64,000 nucleotides of DNA from Lacinutrix sp. (GTDB lineage Bacteria; Bacteroidota; Bacteroidia; Flavobacteriales; Flavobacteriaceae), in contig NZ_JAQWGS010000002.1 in NCBI RefSeq assembly GCF_029238095.1, positions 1 through 64,000 of the forward strand, given 5' to 3'. This document shows positions 1 through 8,901 of this stretch, piece after piece. A model generated the notes under the pieces. That model ran no database searches, was not told the DNA's origin, and worked only from the letters and a program-made list of their open reading frames with translations. The position numbers and the translations under genes are program-made. Positions within the stretch are counted from its first letter, which is position 1. Each line of letters starts with the position of its first letter.

Positions 1-589
1 CTGTTATAGTTCCTGTTGCTGAATCTATTGTTGCTCCATCTGTAGGTGCTGTGTTGAAAGTAAAGGTTCCACCTGTGTCTCCTGTTATAGTTGCTGTTGC
101 TCCATCGCAGGTTGGTGTCATGGTGAAAGCTGGATTGTCTGTTGTTAATACAGTAAGAGAAAATGTAGAAGATGATGGACAAGTTCCTCCAAGCTCATAT
201 TCTATAGTATAGGTCGCAGAGGAAGTTCCACCCATTACAGTTCCAGTTACAGGATCAATTGTTGCTCCATCAGTAGGTGTAGGATTAATTGTATAAACAC
301 CTCCTGGAGTAGCTTCTGTCGATACTGTTCCTCCTTCACAATTTGCTATCATAGTAAAAGAAGGGTCGTTTGTAGTAGAAACTGTAAAAGTAAACTGACT
401 CGTTGATGGACAAATACCGTTTGTAGTATAATCCACTGTATAACTTGTTCCTGATACACCATTAGTTATGGTTCCTGTATTTGCATCTAATATTGCACCA
501 TCGGTTGGCAGAGGATTGAAAACATATGTTCCACCTGGTAATGCTACAGAATCAACTGTTGCACCATCACATGTTGCTTGCATAGTGAA
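1..589 (-). repeat. 231-bp in-frame tandem repeat encoding 77-residue modules
   Basis: Within the adhesin the Phe codon of the module motif FTMxxxC starts at 589, 358 and 127, so the period is exactly 231 bp twice in a row. The sub-motif TDGAxxDxxTGT recurs with the same spacing (its ttgc[at]ccatc complement is at 493, 262 and 31). The third unit is cut by the window edge. Units are diverged at the amino-acid level, so this is an established array of domains rather than a recent duplication. Confidence 0.85.
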
Positions 590-3244
590 AGTAGAATCAT
601 CGAATGCATTAACAGTAATTGTAAAACTAGTTTCACCATAACAAGTAGGATTCATGATATCATCAACTCTAACAAAAATAGTTTGAGGAGTGCTTGTATT
701 AGTGTATGTAGCTGGAGTAAGAATTGGATTTGTAGAAGTGGCAACATCTGTTTGTAATTCATAAAATGAAACAGTAAAATTAGTTGGATCTTGACCGTTC
801 AAAATAACAGGCTCTAGAGCAGTTAAATCGAAAACTTCTTCACCATCATTGGAAGAATCATCACAAGTTTCTATGTCTAAAGGCTGTGTTGCATTTGCTA
901 TTGGATTAACAATTAAATTAAATACTGCATTTGAAGAAGCAATATAGCATGCTGAGTCTTGAATACTTTCAACTCTAACAAAAATAGGTTGAGGATTGTT
1001 TAATGTATTTATATATGGACTAGTAAGTGCACCTGTTCCAGCATCTGCATCTGCAAAATTTAAATAATAGGTAACATTGAAATCTGCTGGAACTTGAGTA
1101 CCAAGTATTACTGCATTTTGAGAAGTTAAATCAAAAGGTGCATTACCATCATTTGTAACATCATCACAAACTTCCATATCTGGTGCTGGATTTAGAACAA
1201 TATTTAAATATTCAAGTGTAAAAATATCTGTATCATCACAAGTTCCAGATTGAACATCATCTATTCTAATATAAATAATTTCGCCATCTGTTCCGCTGTA
1301 AGCATCTGGATTAGGTATTGGATTTATGCCTGAATCTGCATCCATTTGAGAATTATGAAAAGTCACTAAAACCGTTGTTGGGTCTTGTGTCCCAATAGCC
1401 GAAGTTTCATTTTCGGTTAAATCAAAGAGAACAGCTCCACCTCCATTATTACATTCTGTTAAGTCTGAAATCGATTGAATTTCTGGTCCTGGAATAAACT
1501 CAATTAAAATAGTATCAGAAGCTTGACAAGTTGCAGAAAAAACAATATCAACAGAATAATTACCTTCCTGAAAAACATCTATTGTAGAACCTGTTTCACC
1601 AGGAATTACTGTCCCTTCATAAGACCATGTATGTGTTGCTGTAGGCAAACCTGTATCTAATGTTATGGCTGTACCCTGACAATCTGCAGTTCCTGCATCA
1701 ATTGTAATATCATCTCCTAAATCGCCGCCTAAATTAAATGTCCCTGCACCTAAAAATACTGCTGCGTTAAAAAGCGTATCTCCATCATCTGCTATTACTA
1801 ATTTTATATTATAATTATTATTAGGAATAACATTAGAAAAAGCTGTCATTGACGTGGTGTAACCTCTAAAATCTATAGGAGAGTTAACTAAAGGTTCACC
1901 TCCAGCACCATAAAAAGAATCAAAAAATTGTGGGTTAACAGAAGGGCAACCTCCATTAAAAGCATTATCTCTTACTGTAAAAACAGAAACAATATCTGTA
2001 GTTCCGGGAACAATAGCTAAATTAGTTACTGTACCTGTATTTAAGTCTGTTAACAAAAAGGCGAAAGCATCTGTAAAACCACATTGAAAACCACCATATT
2101 CTTCAGATGCAAATAAAAAGTCAAAACTAATACTACTAGCAATTGGCACAAAATCAAACTCTATAAAAGTAGCATCGTTTGAATCGCCTATTCCTAGTGC
2201 AGGTATCGCATTTTCTAGGTCTGTATCTCCTGGCCAACCTCCACTACTTTGTGTACCAGTTTCTGGACCTTCTGCTTCTAATGCGTTTCCGGTATTTAAT
2301 ACAATTCCTGCTTCAAAGGCAAAAGCACCTGGTATTGCTGTAAAATACCCAATTCCATTCTCTTGTCCAAAATTAGTACCAGTACTCCAATTTATATTAG
2401 AAACACTAGCGCAAGGACTATCGATTAACACATCTTCAACTAACTGTGGTACAGTATAAGTAGTCTGATCTACATCTATATAAGGACTTAAAACCTCAAC
2501 GGTTATTGTAACAGATTCCGAACATCCAGTTGGATTGGAATCTGTAACTGTGTAAGTTGTTGTATAAGTACCAATGGTGTTAAATTGATGACTAACCATA
2601 TCACCATTTACAGTACCTGTTCCATCGCCAAAATTCCAACTCGATGTAGCACCAGTAGCATCTTCAGAAAATGTTGCACTACCTTCAAAATCTACAGTGC
2701 CTCCAACTGCTATTTGTACATTTCCAAGACCATTTGCAGCAGGAACTGTAGAATCTATTGTTGGTGTTATGGTTTGGCAAGATTGTAAACATGAAATTTC
2801 TGCAACCCAACCTGTCGTATTACCTGAAGCATCACTAGTAAATTCTAATGTAAGACAACCTGTCGTACTTGTTGTAGAGGCAGACACTATGTTTAAACCT
2901 ACTTGAGCACCTCCACCTGAATAGGTTCCAATTACTGGTGAAGCTGTGTCGTCTCCATCATATATAGTTAATATATCTATTGGGTTACCAGGAATACCTT
3001 GGGTTCCAAATAAAGAAAAATCTAATTGTATAAATTGATCTGGCCCATCTGGACATATCGTTAAAACCAAATTTTCATTATCTGAATAAGAACCTGTTGC
3101 GCCACCAGAATCATATAATGTTCCCGAACATTGGTTAACAGTTCCGTTTTGCATTAATACATCCTGTCCGAAAATGTTAGACGAACAGAATAACAAAAGT
3201 AGTACTAGCGAAAAGTGCTTCATTATAATTGGTTTTTGTTTCAT
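1..3244 (-). CDS. Secreted repeat adhesin with CUB-like, PKD and choice-of-anchor-L domains (C-terminus beyond window)
   Basis: The minus-strand frame stays open from an ATG at 3244 (alternative in-frame ATG at 3223) to the left edge, about 1080 codons. The second Met begins a clear signal peptide (KHFSLVLLLLFCSSNIFGQ). Then follow a CUB-like domain (about residues 30-155), a PKD domain with WNFGDGTG (about 170-255), and a choice-of-anchor L domain starting VEDVLIDSPCASV (about 262-505). Next come about three units of roughly 100 residues with CDDxxNDGxxxFDLT and IFVRVExxxxxxC signatures. Last are at least two and a half units of a 77-residue repeat. This architecture is known in flavobacterial cell-surface proteins exported by type IX secretion, whose sorting domain would lie at the missing C-terminus. 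The role is inferred as adhesion or gliding. The start codon is uncertain between the two ATGs. Confidence 0.85.
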   Translation of the reverse strand, partial: MKQKPIIMKHFSLVLLLLFCSSNIFGQDVLMQNGTVNQCSGTLYDSGGATGSYSDNENLVLTICPDGPDQFIQLDFSLFGTQGIPGNPIDILTIYDGDDTASPVIGTYSGGGAQVGLNIVSASTTSTTGCLTLEFTSDASGNTTGWVAEISCLQSCQTITPTIDSTVPAANGLGNVQIAVGGTVDFEGSATFSEDATGATSSWNFGDGTGTVNGDMVSHQFNTIGTYTTTYTVTDSNPTGCSESVTITVEVLSPYIDVDQTTYTVPQLVEDVLIDSPCASVSNINWSTGTNFGQENGIGYFTAIPGAFAFEAGIVLNTGNALEAEGPETGTQSSGGWPGDTDLENAIPALGIGDSNDATFIEFDFVPIASSISFDFLFASEEYGGFQCGFTDAFAFLLTDLNTGTVTNLAIVPGTTDIVSVFTVRDNAFNGGCPSVNPQFFDSFYGAGGEPLVNSPIDFRGYTTSMTAFSNVIPNNNYNIKLVIADDGDTLFNAAVFLGAGTFNLGGDLGDDITIDAGTADCQGTAITLDTGLPTATHTWSYEGTVIPGETGSTIDVFQEGNYSVDIVFSATCQASDTILIEFIPGPEIQSISDLTECNNGGGAVLFDLTENETSAIGTQDPTTVLVTFHNSQMDADSGINPIPNPDAYSGTDGEIIYIRIDDVQSGTCDDTDIFTLEYLNIVLNPAPDMEVCDDVTNDGNAPFDLTSQNAVILGTQVPADFNVTYYLNFADADAGTGALTSPYINTLNNPQPIFVRVESIQDSACYIASSNAVFNLIVNPIANATQPLDIETCDDSSNDGEEVFDLTALEPVILNGQDPTNFTVSFYELQTDVATSTNPILTPATYTNTSTPQTIFVRVDDIMNPTCYGETSFTITVNAFDDSTFTMQATCDGATVDSVALPGGTYVFNPLPTDGAILDANTGTITNGVSGTSYTVDYTTNGICPSTSQFTFTVSTTNDPSFTMIANCEGGTVSTEATPGGVYTINPTPTDGATIDPVTGTVMGGTSSATYTIEYELGGTCPSSSTFSLTVLTTDNPAFTMTPTCDGATATITGDTGGTFTFNTAPTDGATIDSATGTIT

Positions 3245-3353
3245 ATTTAGGAATGTACAATAATACTAATAATTACTCAAAAACTAAGTAACCAAAAAGA
3301 CCTAGTTACCTTGATATTGTGCTTTTGTAAATATAACGTTTTCTAAAATAGAT

Positions 3354-3379
3354 TGATTGTTATATGCATATAACAATCA
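3354..3379. promoter_or_regulatory. 26-bp perfect palindrome in divergent intergenic region
   Basis: Bases 3354-3366 (TGATTGTTATATG) are followed immediately by their exact reverse complement at 3367-3379. It lies in the 192-bp gap between the divergent adhesin and YyaL-type genes, about 58 bp before the TTG at 3437. It is AT-rich without a stable GC stem, so a dimeric-regulator operator is more likely than a terminator. Its function is inference only. Confidence 0.45.
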
Positions 3380-3436
3380 TAATTGCATAATTCCTACCTC
3401 ATTAAAATTAAATGTATTATTATTTTTATACATTAG

Positions 3437-5563
3437 TTGTTGAACATTTTAATATTGAAAATATTCACTTTAATTTTACTTTTTTCACTAACTAATTGTA
3501 ATGCACAAAATAAAGATACTGTGACACACAAATACACTAATAACCTAATTAACGAAACCAGTCCTTATTTACTTCAACATGCACATAACCCTGTTCATTG
3601 GGAGGCTTGGAATTCTAAAACATTAGAGCTTGCAAAAAAATCTAACACCCTTATTATTATTAGCGTTGGTTATGCTGCTTGCCATTGGTGCCATGTTATG
3701 GAGCACGAAAGTTTTGAAGATGTAACAGTTGCAAGTGTTATGAATAACAACTTTATTAATATAAAAGTAGACAGAGAAGAGCGTCCTGATATAGATCAAG
3801 TTTACATGAATGCTGTGCAATTAATGACAGGTCAAGGTGGCTGGCCAATGAATGTAATTGCGCTTCCAGATGGAAGACCTGTTTGGGGAGGAACATACTT
3901 TGCCAAGGAGCAATGGATGAACGCTTTGAATCAAATTTCTGAATTATACAAAACGGAACCTGAAAAATTAGAGGAGTATGCTACAAAATTAGAACATGGT
4001 TTAAAATCTCTTGATATGATTTCTATTAACAAAGAAGATCCTTTGTTTAAAACAGAATTTATAGCTCATGTTTTAGACAATTGGACTAATTATTTCGATA
4101 ATAAAAGAGGAGGAATGAATCGTGCTCCCAAATTTATGATGCCTAATAACTATCATTTTTTAATGCGTTATGGGTATCAAAATAAAGAAGAAAACATAAT
4201 AGAGTTTACAAATAATACAATTACAAATATGGCTTTTGGTGGTGTTTACGATCAAGTTGGTGGAGGTTTTTCTCGATATTCTGTAGACGAAAAATGGCAT
4301 GTACCTCACTTCGAAAAAATGCTTTACGACAATGGGCAACTTGTTAGTTTATATGCAGATGCCTACTTAATTACCAAAAACGATTTATATAAAGATGTTG
4401 TTATTGAGACTCTGGAGTTTATAGAACGAGAACTTACTAATGGTAATGGTGCTTTTTACTCTTCATTAGATGCAGATAGTTTAACCGAATCTGGAACACT
4501 TGAAGAAGGTGCATTTTACGTCTGGACAAAAGAGTCTTTAAAATTAATTTTAAATGAAGATTTTAGTTTGTTTTCATCCTATTATAATATTAATAATTAT
4601 GGCTTTTGGGAACACAAAAATTATGTGTTAATTAGAAATGAAACCGATAAAAATTTCGTTAAAAAAGAAAATATTTCGTTAGAAACTTTAAAAGAAAAGA
4701 AAAGAAAATGGCAATCGCTTTTGTTAAAAGAAAGAGAAAAAAGAGAACGACCACGTTTAGACGACAAAGTACTAACCTCTTGGAATGCTATTATGTTGAG
4801 AGGTTATGTTGATGCTTACCGTGTTTTAAAAGACGACAAGTATCTTGAAATAGCAATAAAAAATGGAAACTTTATTTTAAACAACCAATTAAAAGAAAAC
4901 GGGAGTTTATTTCATAATTATAAAGATGGGAAATCTACAATTAATGGCTTTCTTGAAGACTATGCCACAACTATTGATGCCTTTATAACACTCTATGAAG
5001 TTACCTTAGACGAAAAATGGCTCAACAATGCCAAAGCATTAACAGACTATTGTTTTGATGCCTTTTTTAACGATACCAATAAAATGTTTTATTTTACTTC
5101 TAATGATGATGATGATTTGGTTTCTAAAACCATGGAATATAGAGATAATGTAATACCTGCGAGTAATTCTATTTTAGCTAAAAACTTATTTAAATTATCT
5201 CATTATTACGACAATACATATTATCTAAAAACTGCTACAACAATGCTTAATAATGTAAAACCAGAAATTGAAACTTATGCCTCTGGCTATTCTAATTGGC
5301 TAGATTTAATGTTAAACTTTACAGAACCTTTTTACGAAGTTGCAATTGTTGGAGAGAACTACAAGAACATCATAGAACAATTAAATGCAAGTTATATCCC
5401 TAATAAAATAGTTGTTGGCTGCAAAGGCGAAAGCAAATTACCTTTATTAAAAAACAGATACGTTGAAAATGAAACACTAATTTATGTTTGTGTAAATAAA
5501 GTCTGTAACTTACCCGTTAAAGAAGTCCACCAAGCTGTAAACCAATTAAATAAACACAGATGA
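3437..5563 (+). CDS. Thioredoxin-domain lipoprotein of the YyaL/DUF255 family
   Basis: This 708-residue protein belongs to the family of YyaL and mammalian SPATA20: an N-terminal thioredoxin-like DUF255 domain (about residues 35-200) followed by an (alpha/alpha) barrel like that of N-acylglucosamine 2-epimerases. The family hallmark NETSPYLLQHAHNPVHW is at about 39-55 and the redox motif CHWC at 82-85. The N-terminus is a hydrophobic signal ending in LTNC (18-21), so it is probably a lipoprotein, although Asn before the Cys is not ideal. The start is a TTG at 3437; no ATG lies in frame nearby and a second TTG follows directly. It overlaps the next gene by 4 bp (ATGA), indicating coupled translation. 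The cellular role of the family is not settled; redox or sugar-related activity is only inferred. Confidence 0.85.
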   Translation: MLNILILKIFTLILLFSLTNCNAQNKDTVTHKYTNNLINETSPYLLQHAHNPVHWEAWNSKTLELAKKSNTLIIISVGYAACHWCHVMEHESFEDVTVASVMNNNFINIKVDREERPDIDQVYMNAVQLMTGQGGWPMNVIALPDGRPVWGGTYFAKEQWMNALNQISELYKTEPEKLEEYATKLEHGLKSLDMISINKEDPLFKTEFIAHVLDNWTNYFDNKRGGMNRAPKFMMPNNYHFLMRYGYQNKEENIIEFTNNTITNMAFGGVYDQVGGGFSRYSVDEKWHVPHFEKMLYDNGQLVSLYADAYLITKNDLYKDVVIETLEFIERELTNGNGAFYSSLDADSLTESGTLEEGAFYVWTKESLKLILNEDFSLFSSYYNINNYGFWEHKNYVLIRNETDKNFVKKENISLETLKEKKRKWQSLLLKEREKRERPRLDDKVLTSWNAIMLRGYVDAYRVLKDDKYLEIAIKNGNFILNNQLKENGSLFHNYKDGKSTINGFLEDYATTIDAFITLYEVTLDEKWLNNAKALTDYCFDAFFNDTNKMFYFTSNDDDDLVSKTMEYRDNVIPASNSILAKNLFKLSHYYDNTYYLKTATTMLNNVKPEIETYASGYSNWLDLMLNFTEPFYEVAIVGENYKNIIEQLNASYIPNKIVVGCKGESKLPLLKNRYVENETLIYVCVNKVCNLPVKEVHQAVNQLNKHR

Positions 5564-5934
5564 TCAAGATATTAGTAGTTACCTTTCTTATTATTATCAT
5601 CATATTACATTTCTACTTTTTAATTCTTGAAATGTTTTTATGGACTCGCCCTAAAACAAGAAAAGCTTTTGGTATTAAAGATGAAGCTTTTGCAAAGGAA
5701 ACAAAAGTTCTAGCTGCAAATCAAGGTTTGTATAATGGTTTTTTAGCTGCAGGATTATTATTTTTCTCTTTTATAGAAAAGCACATTGTTGCATTACAAT
5801 TTTTCTTGATATGTATCATTGTTGCGGGAATATATGGAGCTTATTCAACAGGCAAAATAAAACTATTTATTATACAGTCTCTACCAGCTATTATATGCTT
5901 CATATTAATAAGAATACTTATTAGAACAATATAA
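5560..5934 (+). CDS. DUF1304 family integral membrane protein
   Basis: This 124-residue protein has four predicted membrane segments and the DUF1304 signature of an N-terminal helix followed by EMFLWTRPKTRKAFG and LAANQGLYNGFLAAGL. The family is of unknown biochemical function. Its ATG overlaps the stop of the preceding YyaL-type gene in an ATGA junction, so the two are translationally coupled and probably work together or share regulation. Length agrees with the family (about 115-125 residues). Confidence 0.8.
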   Translation: MIKILVVTFLIIIIILHFYFLILEMFLWTRPKTRKAFGIKDEAFAKETKVLAANQGLYNGFLAAGLLFFSFIEKHIVALQFFLICIIVAGIYGAYSTGKIKLFIIQSLPAIICFILIRILIRTI

Positions 5935-6029
5935 CATAAAATTCCACTTATTTTAATCGATAGATTAAGACTTTAATAGATAAAATTAAATTTGTCTTCT
6001 GTAAGCAGATAAAAGCATTTGAAAAGTTC

Positions 6030-6037
6030 TAATTTTG
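6030..6037 (+). promoter_or_regulatory. Putative -7 promoter element for mscS
   Basis: TAATTTTG matches the Bacteroidota sigma-A -7 consensus TAnnTTTG and lies 30 bp before the ATG at 6067. No -33 TTTG at the ideal distance was found, so support is moderate. The rest of the 132-bp gap shows nothing else recognisable. Confidence 0.4.
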
Positions 6038-6066
6038 TATACTTAATTAAATCTTTAAAATAAATT

Positions 6067-6879
6067 ATGGAATTACAAAAATGGATAGATAAAGGCTACG
6101 AACTTCTTCTTGAATACACACCAAAAATATTACTAGCATTAACAATATGGATAATTGGTGCTTTTATAATTAAATACCTTAGAAAAGGAATTAGCAAGTC
6201 TATGGATAAAGCTAATTACGATCCAAGTCTTAAAAAATTCTTACTAAATTTAATTAGTTGGCTCTTAAAAATTGCATTAATAGTAATTGTTCTAGGCACC
6301 ATGGGTATTCAAACTGCATCTTTTGCTGCAATTATTGCTGCTGCTGGTTTAGCTGTTGGTTTAGCTTTACAAGGTTCGTTAGGAAATTTTGCTGGTGGTG
6401 TTTTAATTATGATTTTTAAACCCATTAAATTAGGCGACTTAATTGAGGCTCAAGGTGAAATTGGTGTGGTTAAAGAAATCGAAATCTTCACTACAAAACT
6501 TACAGGTTTATCTAATCGTGAAATTATTATTCCTAATGGTGCATTATCCAATGGAAACATTATTAATTATACTACAGAAGGCACACGTAGAGTTGATTTA
6601 GTTTTTGGTGTTGGTTACGATTCTGATATTAAAGAAGCGAAGGCTGTTTTAATGAAAGTATTAAAAGACAACCCAAAGGTATTAACAGAACCTGCTCCAA
6701 CAGTAAATGTGCTTGAGTTAGCAGATAGCTCTATAAACTTTGCAGTAAGACCTTGGTGCAAAGGAGAGCATTACTGGGATGTTTACTTCGAAACTACAGA
6801 AAATACAAAAGAAGCATTAGATGCTGCAGGAATAGAAATACCTTATCCACATGCAGTAGAAATACAGAAAAAAGAATAG
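6067..6879 (+). CDS. Small-conductance mechanosensitive channel, MscS family
   Basis: This 270-residue protein has the length and plan of minimal MscS channels: three membrane helices (about 17-37, 57-80 and 85-108), with the pore helix rich in Ala and Gly (AAIIAAAGLAVGLALQGSLGNFAGGVLIM). A cytoplasmic beta domain follows, containing IIIPNGALSNGNIINY, the family's conserved VPN-type motif. It would release solutes on hypo-osmotic shock from the inner membrane. It has its own promoter-like sequence and ends exactly where the convergent tsaB gene ends, with back-to-back stop codons and no room for a separate terminator. Confidence 0.93.
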   Translation: MELQKWIDKGYELLLEYTPKILLALTIWIIGAFIIKYLRKGISKSMDKANYDPSLKKFLLNLISWLLKIALIVIVLGTMGIQTASFAAIIAAAGLAVGLALQGSLGNFAGGVLIMIFKPIKLGDLIEAQGEIGVVKEIEIFTTKLTGLSNREIIIPNGALSNGNIINYTTEGTRRVDLVFGVGYDSDIKEAKAVLMKVLKDNPKVLTEPAPTVNVLELADSSINFAVRPWCKGEHYWDVYFETTENTKEALDAAGIEIPYPHAVEIQKKE

Positions 6880-7557
6880 TTATTTTTTAGGTTTTGGTTT
6901 TAAAGCCACAAAATCTTTAAGGTAATAAGGTTCAAAATAAGCGACATCTTCGGTGTCGCTTTTTTTATACTTTAAATAGGCAAGTGCACTCATTTGATTT
7001 GCTGAAGGTAGTTTGCCTTCAATAAAAAAAGCGTTTTCATGTTTTAAAAGTGCCTTAGTTTTCTCTACTCCATTTCCAATAAAGTAAACTTTACCTTTAG
7101 ATAGCTCTTGAGTAAAAGAGGATTCGTCTAAAATTTGAGCTTCTATGTCTCGAACTTGTTTTAAGTTTGATGAATAAATAGCCGAAAACACCTCCATACG
7201 TCTTGCATCTAGCATTGGGACTATTACTCCATTATCAACATTAACTTGATAGGCTAAAGCTTCTAATGTTGAGACAGATATTAAAGGAATATCTAGTGCA
7301 TAACATAATCCTTTTGCTGCCGAAACTCCAATACGTAAACCTGTATAAGAGCCAGGACCTTTACTTACTGCAATAGCCTCTAATTCTGATCTCTCAATGT
7401 TGGCTTCGCGAAGCGTTTCATCTATAAAAACATGTAATCGCTCTGCATGAGAATAATTATTACTATTATCTTCTTTTAAAAGCAAAGTCTCACCATTTTT
7501 AGAGAGTGAGACAGAGCAATTTGTTGTTGCGGTTTCTATACTAAGTATTAAAGCCAA
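6880..7557 (-). CDS. tsaB: tRNA threonylcarbamoyladenosine biosynthesis protein TsaB
   Basis: This 225-residue protein is the inactive-homologue partner that activates TsaD for N6-threonylcarbamoyl-A37 modification of ANN-decoding tRNAs. Family features are the N-terminal ILSIETATTNCSVSL and KGPGSYTGLRIGVSAAKGLCYAL at about 65-87. The start is a TTG at 7557 (M-A-L-I-L-S-I-E-T), with no ATG upstream in frame after the tolC stop. It sits 3 bp after the TolC-like gene, so it is probably the last gene of the export operon although functionally unrelated; such housekeeping tails are common. Confidence 0.93.
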   Translation of the reverse strand: MALILSIETATTNCSVSLSKNGETLLLKEDNSNNYSHAERLHVFIDETLREANIERSELEAIAVSKGPGSYTGLRIGVSAAKGLCYALDIPLISVSTLEALAYQVNVDNGVIVPMLDARRMEVFSAIYSSNLKQVRDIEAQILDESSFTQELSKGKVYFIGNGVEKTKALLKHENAFFIEGKLPSANQMSALAYLKYKKSDTEDVAYFEPYYLKDFVALKPKPKK

Positions 7558-7560
7558 AAT

Positions 7561-8901
7561 TTATTGTGTTATTGGTTTTCCAAGGTAGAAATCTAACACT
7601 TTTGTTTTAAAAACAAAATCGTATTTAGCATTAATTAAAGACGCCTCTGCATTTACTAATCTTAATCTAGATTGTTCTAAATCGAAAGCATTCATCATAC
7701 CTATATTATAACGTTCTTCTGCATTACCAAATGCTAATTTTTGAGACTCTAAGGATACTTTTGCTGCTTCGTAGGCTCTAAATGCTGACTTTGCATCTGT
7801 AAAAGCACGTTGTATATTAGACTCTAATGCTAACTTAGATTGTTCTAAACCTAACAAGGCATTCTCTTCTTGAATTTTAGCTCTAGCAACAGCTGTTTTA
7901 TTTTGAAATCTTGAAAATATTGGTATACTAACATTAACATTAAAACGATGTCCTTTTTGCTGATTCAACTGATTAAAGAATGATTCTTCGGTAGTAATTA
8001 AATTTGTAAAGAATACATTAGACCCAAGAGTGTATCCAGCAGAAACCGTTGGGTAAAAGCCACTTTTTGATATTTCTGTTCCTATCTTAGAATTTTCAAT
8101 ATTTTTTTCGGCTACTTTAATTTCATTTCTATTCTCAAATGCGTAATTTAATATTGGAGTAACATCATTATACATTAATTCTGCCGACGGATTATCTATT
8201 TCTATAACTTTTACATCGAAACCTTGAAAAGGTACTTGAAGTAATTGAGATAAGGTTAACAAAGACAACTCATAGTTATTTTCTGCAACTGTTACGCTTT
8301 GTAAATCTCTACTTAAAGTTGCTTGAGCATCGTATATATTTGCCTCAGATTGCACACCAGCATCAACCAATTCTTGCACTTGATTTAACTGCTTCTTAGA
8401 AAACTCGTATTGCACTTTTGCAGTCTCTAAATTCTCTTTATTAAATAAAATATTTAAATAAGAATTAACCACATTAAGAGAAATATCGTCTTTAATACGC
8501 TCTAATTCTAGCGCATTTGTTTCTAGATTTAACTGCGATTGCTTATATAAATTTGTTAATCTAAATCCATTAAAAACAGTTTGATTTGCACTTATACTAG
8601 CGCTTGTACTATTATCTGTTCTATCTACAAACTGACCTGGAAAAAGTTCTCGGTTACCAATAGATAAAGAATGGTTTAAATTTGCGCTTGCTGAAGGTAA
8701 AAACTGACCTTTTGCCGCTTTTATATCTTGTTCGTTTAATAATAATGTGTTTTGAGCTTGAATTACAGAAATATTATTTTCTAGTGCGTGTGTTACACAC
8801 TCTTGTAGTGTCCATAGCTTCTCTTGACTAAAACTATAAGTTGATACACTAAGTAATAAACCTAAAGCAAGTATTTTAATTTTATTTATCTTCATCATCA
8901 T
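7561..8901 (-). CDS. TolC-family outer-membrane efflux protein
   Basis: This 446-residue protein has a signal peptide (MKINKIKILALGLLLSVSTYSFSQ) followed by two repeats of the OEP domain: WTLQECVTHALENNISVIQAQN at the start of the mature protein and long amphipathic helices with VxxAExNxxxS-type heptads. It would form the outer-membrane channel of the export system encoded just upstream. Three consecutive ATGs (8901, 8898, 8895) are possible starts; with the first, the gene overlaps the adaptor gene by 20 bp, so translation is coupled. The substrate is not predictable. Confidence 0.93.
   Translation of the reverse strand: MMMKINKIKILALGLLLSVSTYSFSQEKLWTLQECVTHALENNISVIQAQNTLLLNEQDIKAAKGQFLPSASANLNHSLSIGNRELFPGQFVDRTDNSTSASISANQTVFNGFRLTNLYKQSQLNLETNALELERIKDDISLNVVNSYLNILFNKENLETAKVQYEFSKKQLNQVQELVDAGVQSEANIYDAQATLSRDLQSVTVAENNYELSLLTLSQLLQVPFQGFDVKVIEIDNPSAELMYNDVTPILNYAFENRNEIKVAEKNIENSKIGTEISKSGFYPTVSAGYTLGSNVFFTNLITTEESFFNQLNQQKGHRFNVNVSIPIFSRFQNKTAVARAKIQEENALLGLEQSKLALESNIQRAFTDAKSAFRAYEAAKVSLESQKLAFGNAEERYNIGMMNAFDLEQSRLRLVNAEASLINAKYDFVFKTKVLDFYLGKPITQ

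Noticed and set aside
1-600. Regular repeats considered as a CRISPR array
   Set aside because: The period is 231 bp, in frame and coding; there are no short identical repeats separated by unique spacers.
2585-2906. Two short plus-strand ORFs opposite the adhesin
   Set aside because: They are Cys/Ser/Ile-rich readings antisense to the clear PKD/CUB coding frame and have no protein-like features.
3286-3312. Inverted repeat AAGTAAC ... GTTACCTT in the adhesin upstream region
   Set aside because: Only 5 contiguous base pairs with a long spacer; not distinguishable from chance in AT-rich DNA.
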